The notes under the pieces were generated by a model that had not been told where the DNA came from, ran no database searches, and worked only from the letters and a program-made list of their open reading frames with translations. Shown here piece by piece: positions 1 through 8,928 of a DNA stretch of 64,000 bases. Source of the DNA: Mycobacterium malmoense (lineage in GTDB: Bacteria > Actinomycetota > Actinomycetes > Mycobacteriales > Mycobacteriaceae); NCBI RefSeq assembly GCF_019645855.1, contig NZ_CP080999.1, forward strand, positions 3,968,001 through 4,032,000, read 5' to 3'. Position numbers and translations under genes: made by a program. The number at the start of each line of letters is the position of its first letter. Within the stretch, counting starts at the first letter, position 1.

Positions 1-18
1 TCCTCGGCGCAGCCGACC

Positions 19-582
19 TCAGACCGGGGCGCACGCCTCTATTGCGGCACCCACCTTATCGACCAGCACGAGCCGGTCCATCGCTACTTGCGAGACGTAG
101 CCGCTGTCAAGCAATCCGCACAGCCAAAGCCACAGGCCTTCGTAGTGCCCAAACGGGTCCAGCAGCACGATCGGTTTGCTGTGCACACCGAGATAACCCG
201 TGGTCCACGCGTCGAACAACTCGTCCAGGGTGCCGACGCCGCCGGGCAGCACGATGAACGCGTCGGCGCGGTCTTCCATGATCTGCTTACGCTCGCGCAT
301 GGTGTCGCTGACGATCAGCTCGCCGGCTTCGGCGTCGGCGATCTCGCGGCGCATCAAGTTTTGGGGGATGACGCCGACGGTCCGGCCGCCGCGGGCACGT
401 GCCGCGCTCGCCACCGCGCCCATCGCCGAAACTCGGCCGCCGCCCCACACCAGGGTCCAGCCGCGCTCGGCGATCGCCTCGCCGAGTTCCGAAGCCAGCT
501 CGAGCAATTCGGGATGCACCGGGCCGGATGCGCAGTACACACACACCACCCATTCGGGTGGTGCATCGCGTTCCGGCGCCAT
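19..582 (-). CDS. LOG-family (TIGR00730) Rossmann-fold protein
   Basis: 187-residue protein of the LOG family, enzymes that release the free base from cytokinin riboside monophosphates. The family signature PGGVGTLDELFDAW is at about residues 113-126, and the nucleotide-binding segment WGGGRVSAMGAVA at about 46-58. Length and position next to an Rv1204c-like gene match M. tuberculosis Rv1205. The ATG at 580-582 was chosen because it gives the family length; the open frame runs much further upstream but without family homology. Divergent from the ATPase gene 75 bp away. The nucleotide hydrolase activity is inferred from the family. Confidence 0.9.
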   Translation of the reverse strand: MAPERDAPPEWVVCVYCASGPVHPELLELASELGEAIAERGWTLVWGGGRVSAMGAVASAARARGGRTVGVIPQNLMRREIADAEAGELIVSDTMRERKQIMEDRADAFIVLPGGVGTLDELFDAWTTGYLGVHSKPIVLLDPFGHYEGLWLWLCGLLDSGYVSQVAMDRLVLVDKVGAAIEACAPV

Positions 583-657
583 ACCCGCCAAAGGTAGACC
601 AAGCCCGGTGCGGCGCGCACACGGCGCGGCGCGCACCGCGCGCAATAAAATCCGGCG

Positions 658-2784
658 ATGCCGATTCGATGGAACGTCCCCCAGCACGCGGCGGCCCTGG
701 AGCGGCTGGACGTTGCGCTGGGCGCCGGCCCGGGGGCCGTCGTACTCGGACCCGACGGCGTCGGCAAATCCACGCTGGCCCGATTGGCCGCGGAGAACTT
801 CGGCCGCCGGCACCCGAACACGCGCATCCGCTGGGTCACCGGCACCCCGACCGAACGCGCCGTCCCGTTCGGGGCGTTCAGCCATCTGGTGGACTTCGCT
901 AGTTTCGGGGCCGACATCGGCAAGCCGGCCGCGCTGTTGCGGGCGGCCCGGGCGTCGCTGGTTCTTGACGGTGATCTGCTGCTCATCGTCGACGACGCCC
1001 ACGACCTGGACATCCTGTCGGCCACGCTGGTCTATCAGTTGGCGCTGGTCGGCTCGGCCCGGATGATCGTGACGGCGCGCGCGGACGCGGCGCCCGAGGC
1101 CATCGCGGCGCTGTGGACCGACGGCCTGCTGGACCGGATCGACATCGAGCCGCCCGGTGGCGCGACGATCGCGGCGGACGTCGACGCGTTCCTCGCCGAG
1201 CTGCCCACCGCGGCGCGGTCGGTGCTGGACTATCTCGCCGTACAGGAGCCGCTGTCGGTCGCCGATCTGACCCTCCTCGCCGGCGACGGCGCGGTGACGG
1301 AGGCGGTGGACTGGGGCGCGGCGGAAACCCGGGTCCGCGGTGGACGCGGCGACGACCCGGTGGTGTACACGGCGCACCCGCTGTTCGCGCTTCGGGCGCG
1401 TGCCGCGCTTGGCGACGACGGTGCGCGACGACTGCGCACCGATTTGGTCAGGCTGCTGTCGCGGCATCCGTCGGACCACCTCAGTGACCGGCTGCGGTTG
1501 GCGTCCCTGGCGTTGGAGAGCGACACCCCCCAGCCGGTCGCCGAGGTCGCCGCCGCCGCGCAGCAAGCGCTGCGGCTGGGCGACCTTTCCCTCGGCGAGC
1601 GACTGGCCCGGTCGGCGCTGGAGCGCTCCGGCGACCTGGCGGCGCGGCTGGCGCTGGCGCATGCCCTGGCGTGGCAGGGCCGCGGCCGCGCGGCCGACGC
1701 GGTGCTGGCCGCGGTCGACCCGGCCGCGTTGCCCGAATCCGACCTGATGGCCTGGACGCTGCTGCGGGCGGCTAATCAGTTCTGGATGCTCAGCGAGCCG
1801 GAGCGGGCCACGGCGTTCCTGCGCACGATCCGCAATCGGGTCTCGGACGCGGGCCCACGTATCACTCTGGACGCGCTGAGCGCCACCTTCGCGATGAACG
1901 CCGGCAATCTTGGGCATGCCGTCGAAATCGGCCGGGAGGTGCTGGCATCGCCGTCGGCCGATGACCAGGCGGTGGCCTGGGCGGCCAGCGCGGCCGCGCT
2001 GTGCGCGGCGCGGCAGGGCCGTTTCGACGACGTCGAGCCGCTGGCGCAGCGCGCCTTGGCCGCCGAACATCCAGGGTTGCTGCGCTTCACGATCGGGCTG
2101 GGCCAGACCACCGCGCTGTTGATGGCGGGCCGGCTCGACGCGGCGCGCGAATTGGCGCAGCAGTTCACCGATTTCGCCGAACTGCAGCAGCCGGGACGCG
2201 CGATCGGCGAGGTACTGCTGGCGCATGTGCTGATCGCCGACGGCGAATTCGCCCGAGCGGCAACGCTGCTCGGCCCGGCCGCCGCCACCCTGGAACGCAC
2301 CGGCTACTCGTGGGGACCGCTGTCGCTGATGCTGCTGGCCACAGCGCTGGCGCAGCGGGGCGACACCGCAGCGGCGGCAAAAGCGTTGAGCAGGGCGGAA
2401 TCTCGACATGGAACCAAGTCCGGGCTATTCACGCCGGAACTCGGTGTGGCGCGGGCTTGGCGGCTGGCCTCGATGCGCGACTCGCACGGGGCGGTGGCCG
2501 CCGCGCGTGAGGCCGCTCGCACGGCCGAACGCGGCGGGCAGCCGGCGGTGGCGCTTCGCGCCTGGCACGAGGCCATTAGGCTCGGCGACACCCGGGCGGT
2601 GGACCCGCTGACCCGGCTGTGCGGCGAGATTCACTGCGCCGCAGGAGAAATCTCCCTCGCCCACGCGCGGGCGTTGGCGGCCGGCGACGCCGCGGCGCTA
2701 CAGGTGGTGTCGGACGACCTGGCCGCCCTCGGGATGCGCGCGGCCGCGGCCGATGCCGCCGCGCAGGCGAGATGCGTCCGGTAG
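658..2784 (+). CDS. AAA-type ATPase, Rv1204c-like, no DNA-binding domain
   Basis: 708-residue protein with an N-terminal P-loop (Walker A GPDGVGKST near residue 33) and Walker B LLLIVDDAHD near residue 103. A long alanine/leucine-rich helical region of TPR-like character follows. This is the layout of large LuxR-type (LAL/MalT-like) regulators, but the protein ends at ARCVR without the usual C-terminal LuxR helix-turn-helix. It occupies the Rv1204c position next to the Rv1205 homologue. A DNA-binding domain may have been lost, or the family may act as a signalling ATPase; I cannot tell which. No partner is evident. Confidence 0.75.
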   Translation: MPIRWNVPQHAAALERLDVALGAGPGAVVLGPDGVGKSTLARLAAENFGRRHPNTRIRWVTGTPTERAVPFGAFSHLVDFASFGADIGKPAALLRAARASLVLDGDLLLIVDDAHDLDILSATLVYQLALVGSARMIVTARADAAPEAIAALWTDGLLDRIDIEPPGGATIAADVDAFLAELPTAARSVLDYLAVQEPLSVADLTLLAGDGAVTEAVDWGAAETRVRGGRGDDPVVYTAHPLFALRARAALGDDGARRLRTDLVRLLSRHPSDHLSDRLRLASLALESDTPQPVAEVAAAAQQALRLGDLSLGERLARSALERSGDLAARLALAHALAWQGRGRAADAVLAAVDPAALPESDLMAWTLLRAANQFWMLSEPERATAFLRTIRNRVSDAGPRITLDALSATFAMNAGNLGHAVEIGREVLASPSADDQAVAWAASAAALCAARQGRFDDVEPLAQRALAAEHPGLLRFTIGLGQTTALLMAGRLDAARELAQQFTDFAELQQPGRAIGEVLLAHVLIADGEFARAATLLGPAAATLERTGYSWGPLSLMLLATALAQRGDTAAAAKALSRAESRHGTKSGLFTPELGVARAWRLASMRDSHGAVAAAREAARTAERGGQPAVALRAWHEAIRLGDTRAVDPLTRLCGEIHCAAGEISLAHARALAAGDAAALQVVSDDLAALGMRAAAADAAAQARCVR

Positions 2785-2789
2785 GCCGC

Positions 2790-2915
2790 TCCTGGCGACG
2801 ACGCGGATAAGACCTTCCAGTCCGGTGAAGTCATCGCCGTTTCGGGTATAGAGATCGAGACGGCTGGCGTGGTGCGGTCGCCCGCGATCAGCAGGTCGGC
2901 GAATCGGGTTGTTAG
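2790..2915 (-). pseudogene. vapC (PIN toxin) 3' remnant, frameshifted
   Basis: Read on the minus strand, one frame gives RFADLLIAGDR and the next frame continues SRLDLYTRNGDDFTGLEGL then IRVVAR. These match the C-terminal end of VapC PIN-domain toxins (ADLLIAA... then LPLYTRNxxDFxGL...VVAV) but are split by a frameshift. No upstream PIN core or VapB antitoxin remains. It lies directly downstream of the shortened ATPase gene, so it may mark an old rearrangement point. Confidence 0.5.
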
Positions 2916-3165
2916 CTCCCATCTTCGCCCCCGGCAATATTTTGCCAGCGACGTGAAATTTCTCATCTACATGGGGTGTCCGCCATTTTCTCCTCTCACC
3001 AAAACGATGAATTCCGCCACATGAAATGAGGACCCAAACCGCCCAAAACCCAAGCAGAGAACCACTTTTCACTCCATCGCCGACATCAACCGATGAAACC
3101 TGTCGAGTATCATTCCGCTGCCATTGATCACTTCGCCATGCCCAGCTGTAAAGCCCAAACGATTC

Positions 3166-3189
3166 GGCCCCCTTTTTGCGAAGGGGGCC
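3166..3189 (-). terminator. GC-rich hairpin downstream of GjpA-like gene (copy 1)
   Basis: Stem GGCCCCCTT / AAGGGGGCC with a 6-nt loop, 48 bp past the stop of the minus-strand GjpA-like gene. The same hairpin with the same flank (TCACCGGCTCGCA) follows the other two GjpA-like genes and occurs once more near 20.88 kb. It is placed as an intrinsic terminator; no strong U-run follows. Confidence 0.55.
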
Positions 3190-3236
3190 AATCGCCGTTG
3201 GCGGTCACCGGCTCGCATCGGCAACCTCCACCGAAC

Positions 3237-4430
3237 TCAGAGCAGCTTGAGGAGGTCGGAGATCAACAATCCAATATTGCTAGCCAACGCTCCGCCGAAG
3301 TTGCCCAACATCGATGGGAGATTCGACAAAACCGATGGGATGCTTTGCAATAGTGACGTCAATTGACCACCAGCGTAGCTGCCGAGACCACTCAGCGATG
3401 GCCAGCCATTCATCAGTTGGTTCAAGAAATTCTGGATTCCGGTCGCGAGGCTGCCGCCCTTCAGGATGTTTTGCGCGTCGGTAGCGACGATGTCCTCGGC
3501 GAGGCTGTGGGGAATAGTGACTAGCGTCTGGGGAAGGAGGCTATCGAGAAAGCCTGATATGGGTTCTTGGGTGCCGACTACGCTGTTGAGGAACCCGTTC
3601 GTTGCGGCGCCGGGGGCGTTGAGGAGATAGGTCAACGCCGCCAGCGGATTCCCCGCGGCCCACGCGTTGACCGCTTCTTGAAGACTATAAGCAAACCCGT
3701 CCGAACCTCTAAGCAGTACGTCCGTAGCGGCGAGACCTATTTTGGCAAGGTCGATTCCCGTAAGCTGGGTCGTCGCTATATTGAGGTTGTTGGTCATCGA
3801 CGCAAGGAGAGCTGGGATCTTTTCCAGGGGCGCTAATACCTCGACCTCCGGATACTGGATCAAAGCGAAATTGAAATAGGATCCAAACGCTTGCGTGACT
3901 TTGCCCTGCATGAGTTCAGCCCATCCCGCGGTCATCATCGGCACAAAATCGGTATTCGCAGAACCCGTGTAGTAATTAACGGCCGCTGTCGCGGCCTCTT
4001 GGTAGTAGCCGACGTAGTCGGTTGCGTACTGGACCCAGTTCGCGGCGACCTGCTGCGCGAGCGCCGCCGGAATCGCGCTCCACTCGTTGAAAATTTTCTG
4101 CAGGTTGCTGCCCGCGTTCTCGAACGTGTCAATCCACGTCTGGACGATCACGTTTTGGGCCGGGTTTATGACGTCGCTGACGAGGCTCGCGGGCACCGCG
4201 CTTCCACCGTCTGCCAGCGATCCAAGTTCGTTTTCTACCCCGGCAAACAGGTCGATCATGGTGTCGGCCGCATCAGTGAGGCGAATGTCGGACACGCTCA
4301 CCTGGCGCAAGTGCTGGGCCAGGTGAAGGTCGGGCAGGCGCTGGGTCGCTGGAGCGACGGTGATGATGCTGGCGGCGGCCAAAGCCACTCCAGCGGTGAT
4401 GTGGGGGCGGGCTGCGAGATCCACGACCAT
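3237..4430 (-). CDS. GjpA-like secreted/outer-membrane protein (paralogue 1)
   Basis: 397 residues. The N-terminus RPHITAGVALAAASIITVAP is hydrophobic and signal-like. It is followed by the family pattern of aspartate/isoleucine-rich turns, NPAQNVIVQTWIDTFENAG, NLQKIF, AANWVQYATDYVGYYQ, and a C-terminal hydrophobic glycine/leucine-rich region. This matches mycobacterial proteins annotated as outer membrane porin GjpA; that name is from memory and porin activity is not shown here. The Shine-Dalgarno AAAGGAG touches the ATG with no spacing, so the GTG at codon 3 (4422-4424) is a likely alternative start. It has no PGRS gene upstream, unlike its two paralogues. Confidence 0.7.
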   Translation of the reverse strand: MVVDLAARPHITAGVALAAASIITVAPATQRLPDLHLAQHLRQVSVSDIRLTDAADTMIDLFAGVENELGSLADGGSAVPASLVSDVINPAQNVIVQTWIDTFENAGSNLQKIFNEWSAIPAALAQQVAANWVQYATDYVGYYQEAATAAVNYYTGSANTDFVPMMTAGWAELMQGKVTQAFGSYFNFALIQYPEVEVLAPLEKIPALLASMTNNLNIATTQLTGIDLAKIGLAATDVLLRGSDGFAYSLQEAVNAWAAGNPLAALTYLLNAPGAATNGFLNSVVGTQEPISGFLDSLLPQTLVTIPHSLAEDIVATDAQNILKGGSLATGIQNFLNQLMNGWPSLSGLGSYAGGQLTSLLQSIPSVLSNLPSMLGNFGGALASNIGLLISDLLKLL

Positions 4431-4639
4431 CTCCTTTGAACGGATATTCGGATGGTCAGAAGATAGCTGAGAGCAACCTTAGTCTCGGGTGGGTTCGGGC
4501 GAGATTAGTCAAATCCGTTCCGCAAACATCGAGCACTGCAAACTATGTGAGAAAATGAACTCGGTGTTCATCGATATTTTGAAGAGCCTGGAGTTACCCC
4601 CCCCCCCGAATTTTAGTTCAACGCGCAACTACCTGACGG

Positions 4640-5020
4640 CGACATGTGACATATATTTGCCACACTCATGCGGCCCAACCAGCAAACCCATCCACCACAA
4701 GGGCCCACCAGGCCCCCTCACCCGCCGAACCATCGACATGACCACCACACTCCCGCAACGGGCACCATCACTATGACTCACACAATGATCCTCACCACCG
4801 CACCGGCGATGGCGTCGGCGCCACCGTGGACCCACGCCTACACGGCACCAATGTGGTTGTGGTGGCACGATATTCGGATAGCAAGGACGCCGCCTTAACT
4901 AGTTCGTGGCCGACTTCGCCGACCTCTCTCAGGCGCAAGCCTTAGGGACAAGAGCTGTTCCGACTACCCGCGCCTCGACGTCTTGGACGCGCACGGATCG
5001 TCGAACGCCGGCCCGGCCGG
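4640..5020. repeat. Degenerate long direct repeat, copy 1
   Basis: About 380 bp resembling 12480-12760 in the same orientation. Shared blocks include CATGCGGC-CAACCAGCAAAC-type sequence and, best kept, the stretch from GGCACCAATGTGGTTGTGGTGG through GTTCGTGGCCGACTTCGCC to CAGGCGCAAGCCTT. Indels break any common reading frame, so both copies look like decayed coding sequence of unknown origin. The pair brackets the GjpA/PGRS block. Confidence 0.6.
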
Positions 5021-5881
5021 TCCGGGACCACCGGTTGGTGAATTGCGTTGTTGCCCAACCGGAACTGACGCTTTCAATCTCGCCGCCGATCACCCACCAA
5101 TCCATGGGTTGTCAGTTGCCCGGATCGCTTCCGAGGGGTTCCCAGCGGGGACCATCAAATACTTCGAATCGTCCGGGGCTTCGGCAGTGAGGTGAGCAAG
5201 CAGTCGAAGATGCCAACCAGCCTCAGGCCCATTGACCACACCAACAGTAGCTTTGACCGTGCTCCGGTTCGGAAGGCGATGAATCTCGTCCGCCAAGAGG
5301 ACAACGAATGGATCGTATTACTGCATTCAATCCAACCCAAGCTCGGCAGCTACGAGCTGTTCGGCTTGCTCGTGGAAAACGCAAGTTACTCACCATCGCC
5401 GGCGACTCCTTAGGCACCGACCCAGGCCTTGCGCTCTTCCGGCGGTGAGCTGGTCGGCCGTTCGCGCCCGACACATCGGGGTTCACCCTGGCTCGATGAT
5501 CCTCGATCTGCGCCTCCTGTGGGGCCAGGCTGGATTCTAGGCGGGCAATCTATCCTCGCCGGGTAACGATGGGGGTTCGAAGGTGTGCCGGATGGGCTGA
5601 CGACGGCCCTCGCCCGACGTGATCTTGGCCGTCGGAAACACCGCCTTACGAACTCGCCACCGAACAAAGAGGATTTCGCACATTTAGCGTTGGGCGCAAA
5701 AGTGAGGGCGCCCGGCCGACGTGCGAATACATGTCCATGGTGCCGGTAAGATGACACCTCTTGCACGGCAGCACATTTAGCGACTTTTCAGACAATCTGC
5801 CGCCGCGCGGCGTGCTGACACGATTGAAACAAACCCACTGTCTACAGGGTAGAGGCGTGTCGACAAGCCCAATCAATTAAA
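5021..5881. other. Intergenic region without recognised gene
   Basis: No open frame here has recognisable protein features or a good ribosome binding site. The right end (about 5838-5881) begins the tandem unit repeated at about 8795. Confidence 0.5.
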
Positions 5882-5917
5882 CGATCGGCCCCCTTCTTGT
5901 GAAAAGGGGGCCGATCG
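5882..5917 (-). terminator. GC-rich hairpin downstream of GjpA-like gene (copy 2)
   Basis: Perfect 14-bp stem CGATCGGCCCCCTT / AAGGGGGCCGATCG with an 8-nt loop, 61 bp beyond the stop of the GjpA-like gene at 5979. Same element as at 3166, 8831 and 20878. Confidence 0.6.
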
Positions 5918-5978
5918 CCGTTAGCAGGTCACCGGCTCGCAGCATCGGTGACCGCCGCCGGACTTAGAGCAATGAGAC

Positions 5979-7196
5979 TCAGAAATGCAAAACGCTCAAG
6001 ATCATCCCCGGCAGCACCGACGCAAGATCAGCACCCAGGCGACCCGCAATATTGCCGACATCAGCCGACAGGCCGGGCAGCTCGGCCGCCAGACTAGCCA
6101 TAGCACTGCCGCCATTGAAGACGTCGGCCGGATTGAAGGCACCCACGATACTGCCAACTGCCGGCGACGTGGCGGCGGCCGCGCCGCTAAAGCCGCCCAG
6201 TAAATAGGTTTGAACCCAGTTGACCAGGTTGTCGAAGACGGTCTGCGGTGTCGGGAAGCCAGTGGTCAGCAGGTTCAGGAGGTACCCCAAGGCATACGAG
6301 AGACTGCCGCCGGTCATGATGTTCTGGGCGCCGGGAGCGACGATTTTTTCAGCAAGCCCCTGGGCGGTCGTTATTCCAATCGCCTTGAAAATACCACTTG
6401 CGCCGTCGCTGAGCAGGCCGCCAGAATAGGTGCCGTTTGCTGCCAGACTTCCGTTGAGGAACGCGTTTGTCAGTTCGCCAGGGATATCAACCGCATTGAT
6501 CACACCCCCCACCGCATCCCCGGCCGCGAATGAATCGTAAACATTTTGCAGACTTGTGCCCAGCGCTACGTCCAACACGCCGGGAAGGCCAAGGGTAACT
6601 GCCGCACCGACATTCGTTAGAGCGGTGGTTGTCAGATAATCACTCGTATTCGCGAGGTTCTGCGTGATGGGGTTAAGGATTTGCGGAATCGTTTCGAGTG
6701 GATATCCAATGCCTACGAGCGGACTGATCCACAAAGCTTCGTACAAATCGGTAACCGCGCCCTGGGAGCCCGAGAAATTTCCTGCCAATGCCGCAGCGAA
6801 TGCTTGCTGCATAAACCCTACGAAATCGTGAGGGTTAGTTCCGAGGTAGAAATTGACAGCATTGGTCGCGGCTTTTGTATATGGCTGCACATATTCGTAC
6901 GCATACTGCAGAAAGTTAGCGGCTAGCTGTTGCGGCACTATCAACGGATGGTTTTGATATTGCGCAGCAAGCGACTGGAGGTTGATCGCCGCCGTCTCGA
7001 ACGTGTCGATCCAGGTTTGGATGGGGTTGGCGACGTAATCGGTCAGCTCGACCGCGCGCTGCTGGAGAGCGGCAGCGCTGTGCTGCAGGTCGGATGCGAG
7101 ATCGTTGGAGATCGCCGGTGTCAGGGCGATCACGCTGGCACCTACCGCCGCAACACCTGCGGTGACTAGGGGCCGAAGGGCTGCTAGCTGTTGCAT
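5979..7196 (-). CDS. GjpA-like secreted/outer-membrane protein (paralogue 2)
   Basis: 405 residues. Signal-like N-terminus with LRPLVTAGVAAVGASVIALTP, then the family block AVELTDYVANPIQTWIDTF with NLQSLA, AANFLQYAYEYV and a long hydrophobic glycine-rich tail. AAAGGAAC precedes the ATG at normal spacing. It lies 57 bp downstream of a PGRS gene on the same strand, so the two probably form one transcript ending at the hairpin at 5882. Very similar to the protein at 8929. A membrane or secreted role is inferred from the N-terminus and the family. Confidence 0.75.
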   Translation of the reverse strand: MQQLAALRPLVTAGVAAVGASVIALTPAISNDLASDLQHSAAALQQRAVELTDYVANPIQTWIDTFETAAINLQSLAAQYQNHPLIVPQQLAANFLQYAYEYVQPYTKAATNAVNFYLGTNPHDFVGFMQQAFAAALAGNFSGSQGAVTDLYEALWISPLVGIGYPLETIPQILNPITQNLANTSDYLTTTALTNVGAAVTLGLPGVLDVALGTSLQNVYDSFAAGDAVGGVINAVDIPGELTNAFLNGSLAANGTYSGGLLSDGASGIFKAIGITTAQGLAEKIVAPGAQNIMTGGSLSYALGYLLNLLTTGFPTPQTVFDNLVNWVQTYLLGGFSGAAAATSPAVGSIVGAFNPADVFNGGSAMASLAAELPGLSADVGNIAGRLGADLASVLPGMILSVLHF

Positions 7197-7253
7197 GCTC
7201 GGAGTTCCTTTACTGGTCTGTGATCCGGATGTCTGTAAACGAGATCTGCGGAA

Positions 7254-8534
7254 TTAGCCGGTGGGCGTAATGCCGGCCGCACCCTTCGCGCCGAGGATCC
7301 CCGTGAGCCCCCCGACACCGCCGTGGCCGCTGTAATTGCCGAGGCCGCCGTTGCCTCCGATACCGCCGTTGCCGGCCAGCATCCCGCCGAAACCGCCAGC
7401 ACCGCCGTAACCCCCGTATGGACCGGCAGGACCAGCACCACCGGCGCCGCCGTTGCCGACCAGCCAGGCACTGTTACCGCCGGCGCCCCCGGTGCCAGCG
7501 CTGGCATAGGATCCGGCTCCAGCACCTACACCGCCACCGGCACCACCGGCGCCCCCGTTACCGAACAGCAAACCGCCGGAACCACCAACACCACCAAAGC
7601 CAGCGGTCGAATTACCCGCGGTGAGAGCACCACCGACACCACCAGCGCCGCCGTTGCCCATCAGCAAGCCACCGGCACCACCGGCACCGCCTACACCAAT
7701 CGTCTGGTAGGTGACGCCGTTGAGACCGGCACCGCCGATGCCACCGTTGCCGATCAACCCGGCAGCGCCGCCGGCATAACCGGCGGGATGAGCGGCGGTA
7801 CCGGCCGCCCCGGCCCCGCCATCCCCGAACAAGAACCCGCCGGAGCCGAGGTTGCCGAAGAGCCCGGTACTGCCTAACGGTGAAGTATTGGCACCGGTGA
7901 AACCGTTGACGCCATTGCCGATCAGGTCGCGCCCGAATAAATCCACGAACGGCGCATTGAGCGCCCCATCCACCTGCTCACCAGTCGGACTGGCAATCCA
8001 CGACTCACCGGCCGTGTGAATCGTGTTATAGAACGTGTCGAAGGCTCCATACACGAGCTGGTTCAGCGCAGCTCGAGGAGACTCCGCAGCAGAGACAGCA
8101 GCACTAAAACCACCAAGATCGACGGCTACAGCACTGGCATGCACACCCTCAAGGGCACTGTTTAGCGCGCCGGCATTAAAAGCGGCGACGCTGGCATTAA
8201 TGCTATTAGTGATGCCCTCGAGCGCGGCCGTATGAATGCCGCCGAACGCCGCCGCACTCGCACCCACGCTAATCCCGTCGAGGGCGGCCGTGCCGGCGTT
8301 GATGCCTTCTTGGGCGGCCGTGCTGGCGGCGGTGATCACGGGTTGCAGCAGGGGGTCGATGATCATGTCGAGCACGCCGGCACGGGCCGCAGGTGCGGGG
8401 GTGAGGGGGGTCATTGCGGCGGTCAAAAATGCGCCGGTAGCCGTGCCTACGCCGATGACGCGGCGGCGGCGGTAGCGGGTCTGGGCGTGGTGTGAGCGGT
8501 GGTTTCGCCGCATGCGGTGCTGTGCGCGTTTCAA
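7254..8534 (-). CDS. PGRS-repeat protein without PE domain (paralogue 1)
   Basis: 426 residues. A basic N-terminus (KRAQHRMRRNHR) leads into the hydrophobic segment VIGVGTATGAFLTAAMTPL and the possible cleavage region APAARAG. Then comes a helical alanine-rich domain (about 60-190) and, from LIGNGVNGFTG onward, a PGRS glycine-rich domain with repeated GNGGAGG units. The classical PE domain is absent, so export would rely on a Sec/Tat-type signal. The start is TTG at 8532-8534, supported by an upstream GGAAGG and by exact alignment with the ATG of the paralogue at 11514. First gene of a PGRS-GjpA pair. Confidence 0.75.
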   Translation of the reverse strand: MKRAQHRMRRNHRSHHAQTRYRRRRVIGVGTATGAFLTAAMTPLTPAPAARAGVLDMIIDPLLQPVITAASTAAQEGINAGTAALDGISVGASAAAFGGIHTAALEGITNSINASVAAFNAGALNSALEGVHASAVAVDLGGFSAAVSAAESPRAALNQLVYGAFDTFYNTIHTAGESWIASPTGEQVDGALNAPFVDLFGRDLIGNGVNGFTGANTSPLGSTGLFGNLGSGGFLFGDGGAGAAGTAAHPAGYAGGAAGLIGNGGIGGAGLNGVTYQTIGVGGAGGAGGLLMGNGGAGGVGGALTAGNSTAGFGGVGGSGGLLFGNGGAGGAGGGVGAGAGSYASAGTGGAGGNSAWLVGNGGAGGAGPAGPYGGYGGAGGFGGMLAGNGGIGGNGGLGNYSGHGGVGGLTGILGAKGAAGITPTG

Positions 8535-8830
8535 CTTGGTGAGCCTTCCGTGACCGACAACAATGACGATGGATCAAAAACATAGCTGAGAATTACGTTG
8601 ACAAAATCGCGCCAACACGATAAGAAATAAGCCCTCACGAGAGGTATCGACAGCAAAACCCGGCCACAGTGAGAGCGAAATTAATGATCCGACGCCGACC
8701 CCATTACACCCCAGCCCCAAAAGGGCCCGATAATCACGGAACGATAATCGAAGCGGATTCGGTCGGGGTGTACCGGGCTGGACTGTGCTGTCTCAAAGGG
8801 TAAAGGCGTGTCAACACGCCAACCAATAAA

Positions 8831-8867
8831 CGATCGGCCCCCTTCTTTGAGAAAAGGGGGCCGATCG
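8831..8867 (-). terminator. GC-rich hairpin downstream of GjpA-like gene (copy 3)
   Basis: Perfect 14-bp stem CGATCGGCCCCCTT / AAGGGGGCCGATCG with a 9-nt loop, 61 bp beyond the stop of the GjpA-like gene at 8929. It marks the end of the second PGRS-GjpA unit. Confidence 0.6.
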
Positions 8868-8928
8868 CCGTTAGCAGGTCACCGGCTCGCAGCATCGGCG
8901 ACCGCCGCCGGACTCAGAGCAGTGAGAC

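Noticed and set aside
19..2409. 796-residue minus-strand open frame across the LOG gene and the ATPase gene
   Set aside because: Only the last 187 codons have family motifs. The rest is the antisense shadow of the high-GC ATPase gene with compositional bias typical of non-coding frames.
7323..7877. 184-residue plus-strand threonine/alanine-rich ORF, and the similar one at 10117-10815
   Set aside because: These are antisense readings of PGRS glycine repeats; the TT/TA composition follows from the repeat.
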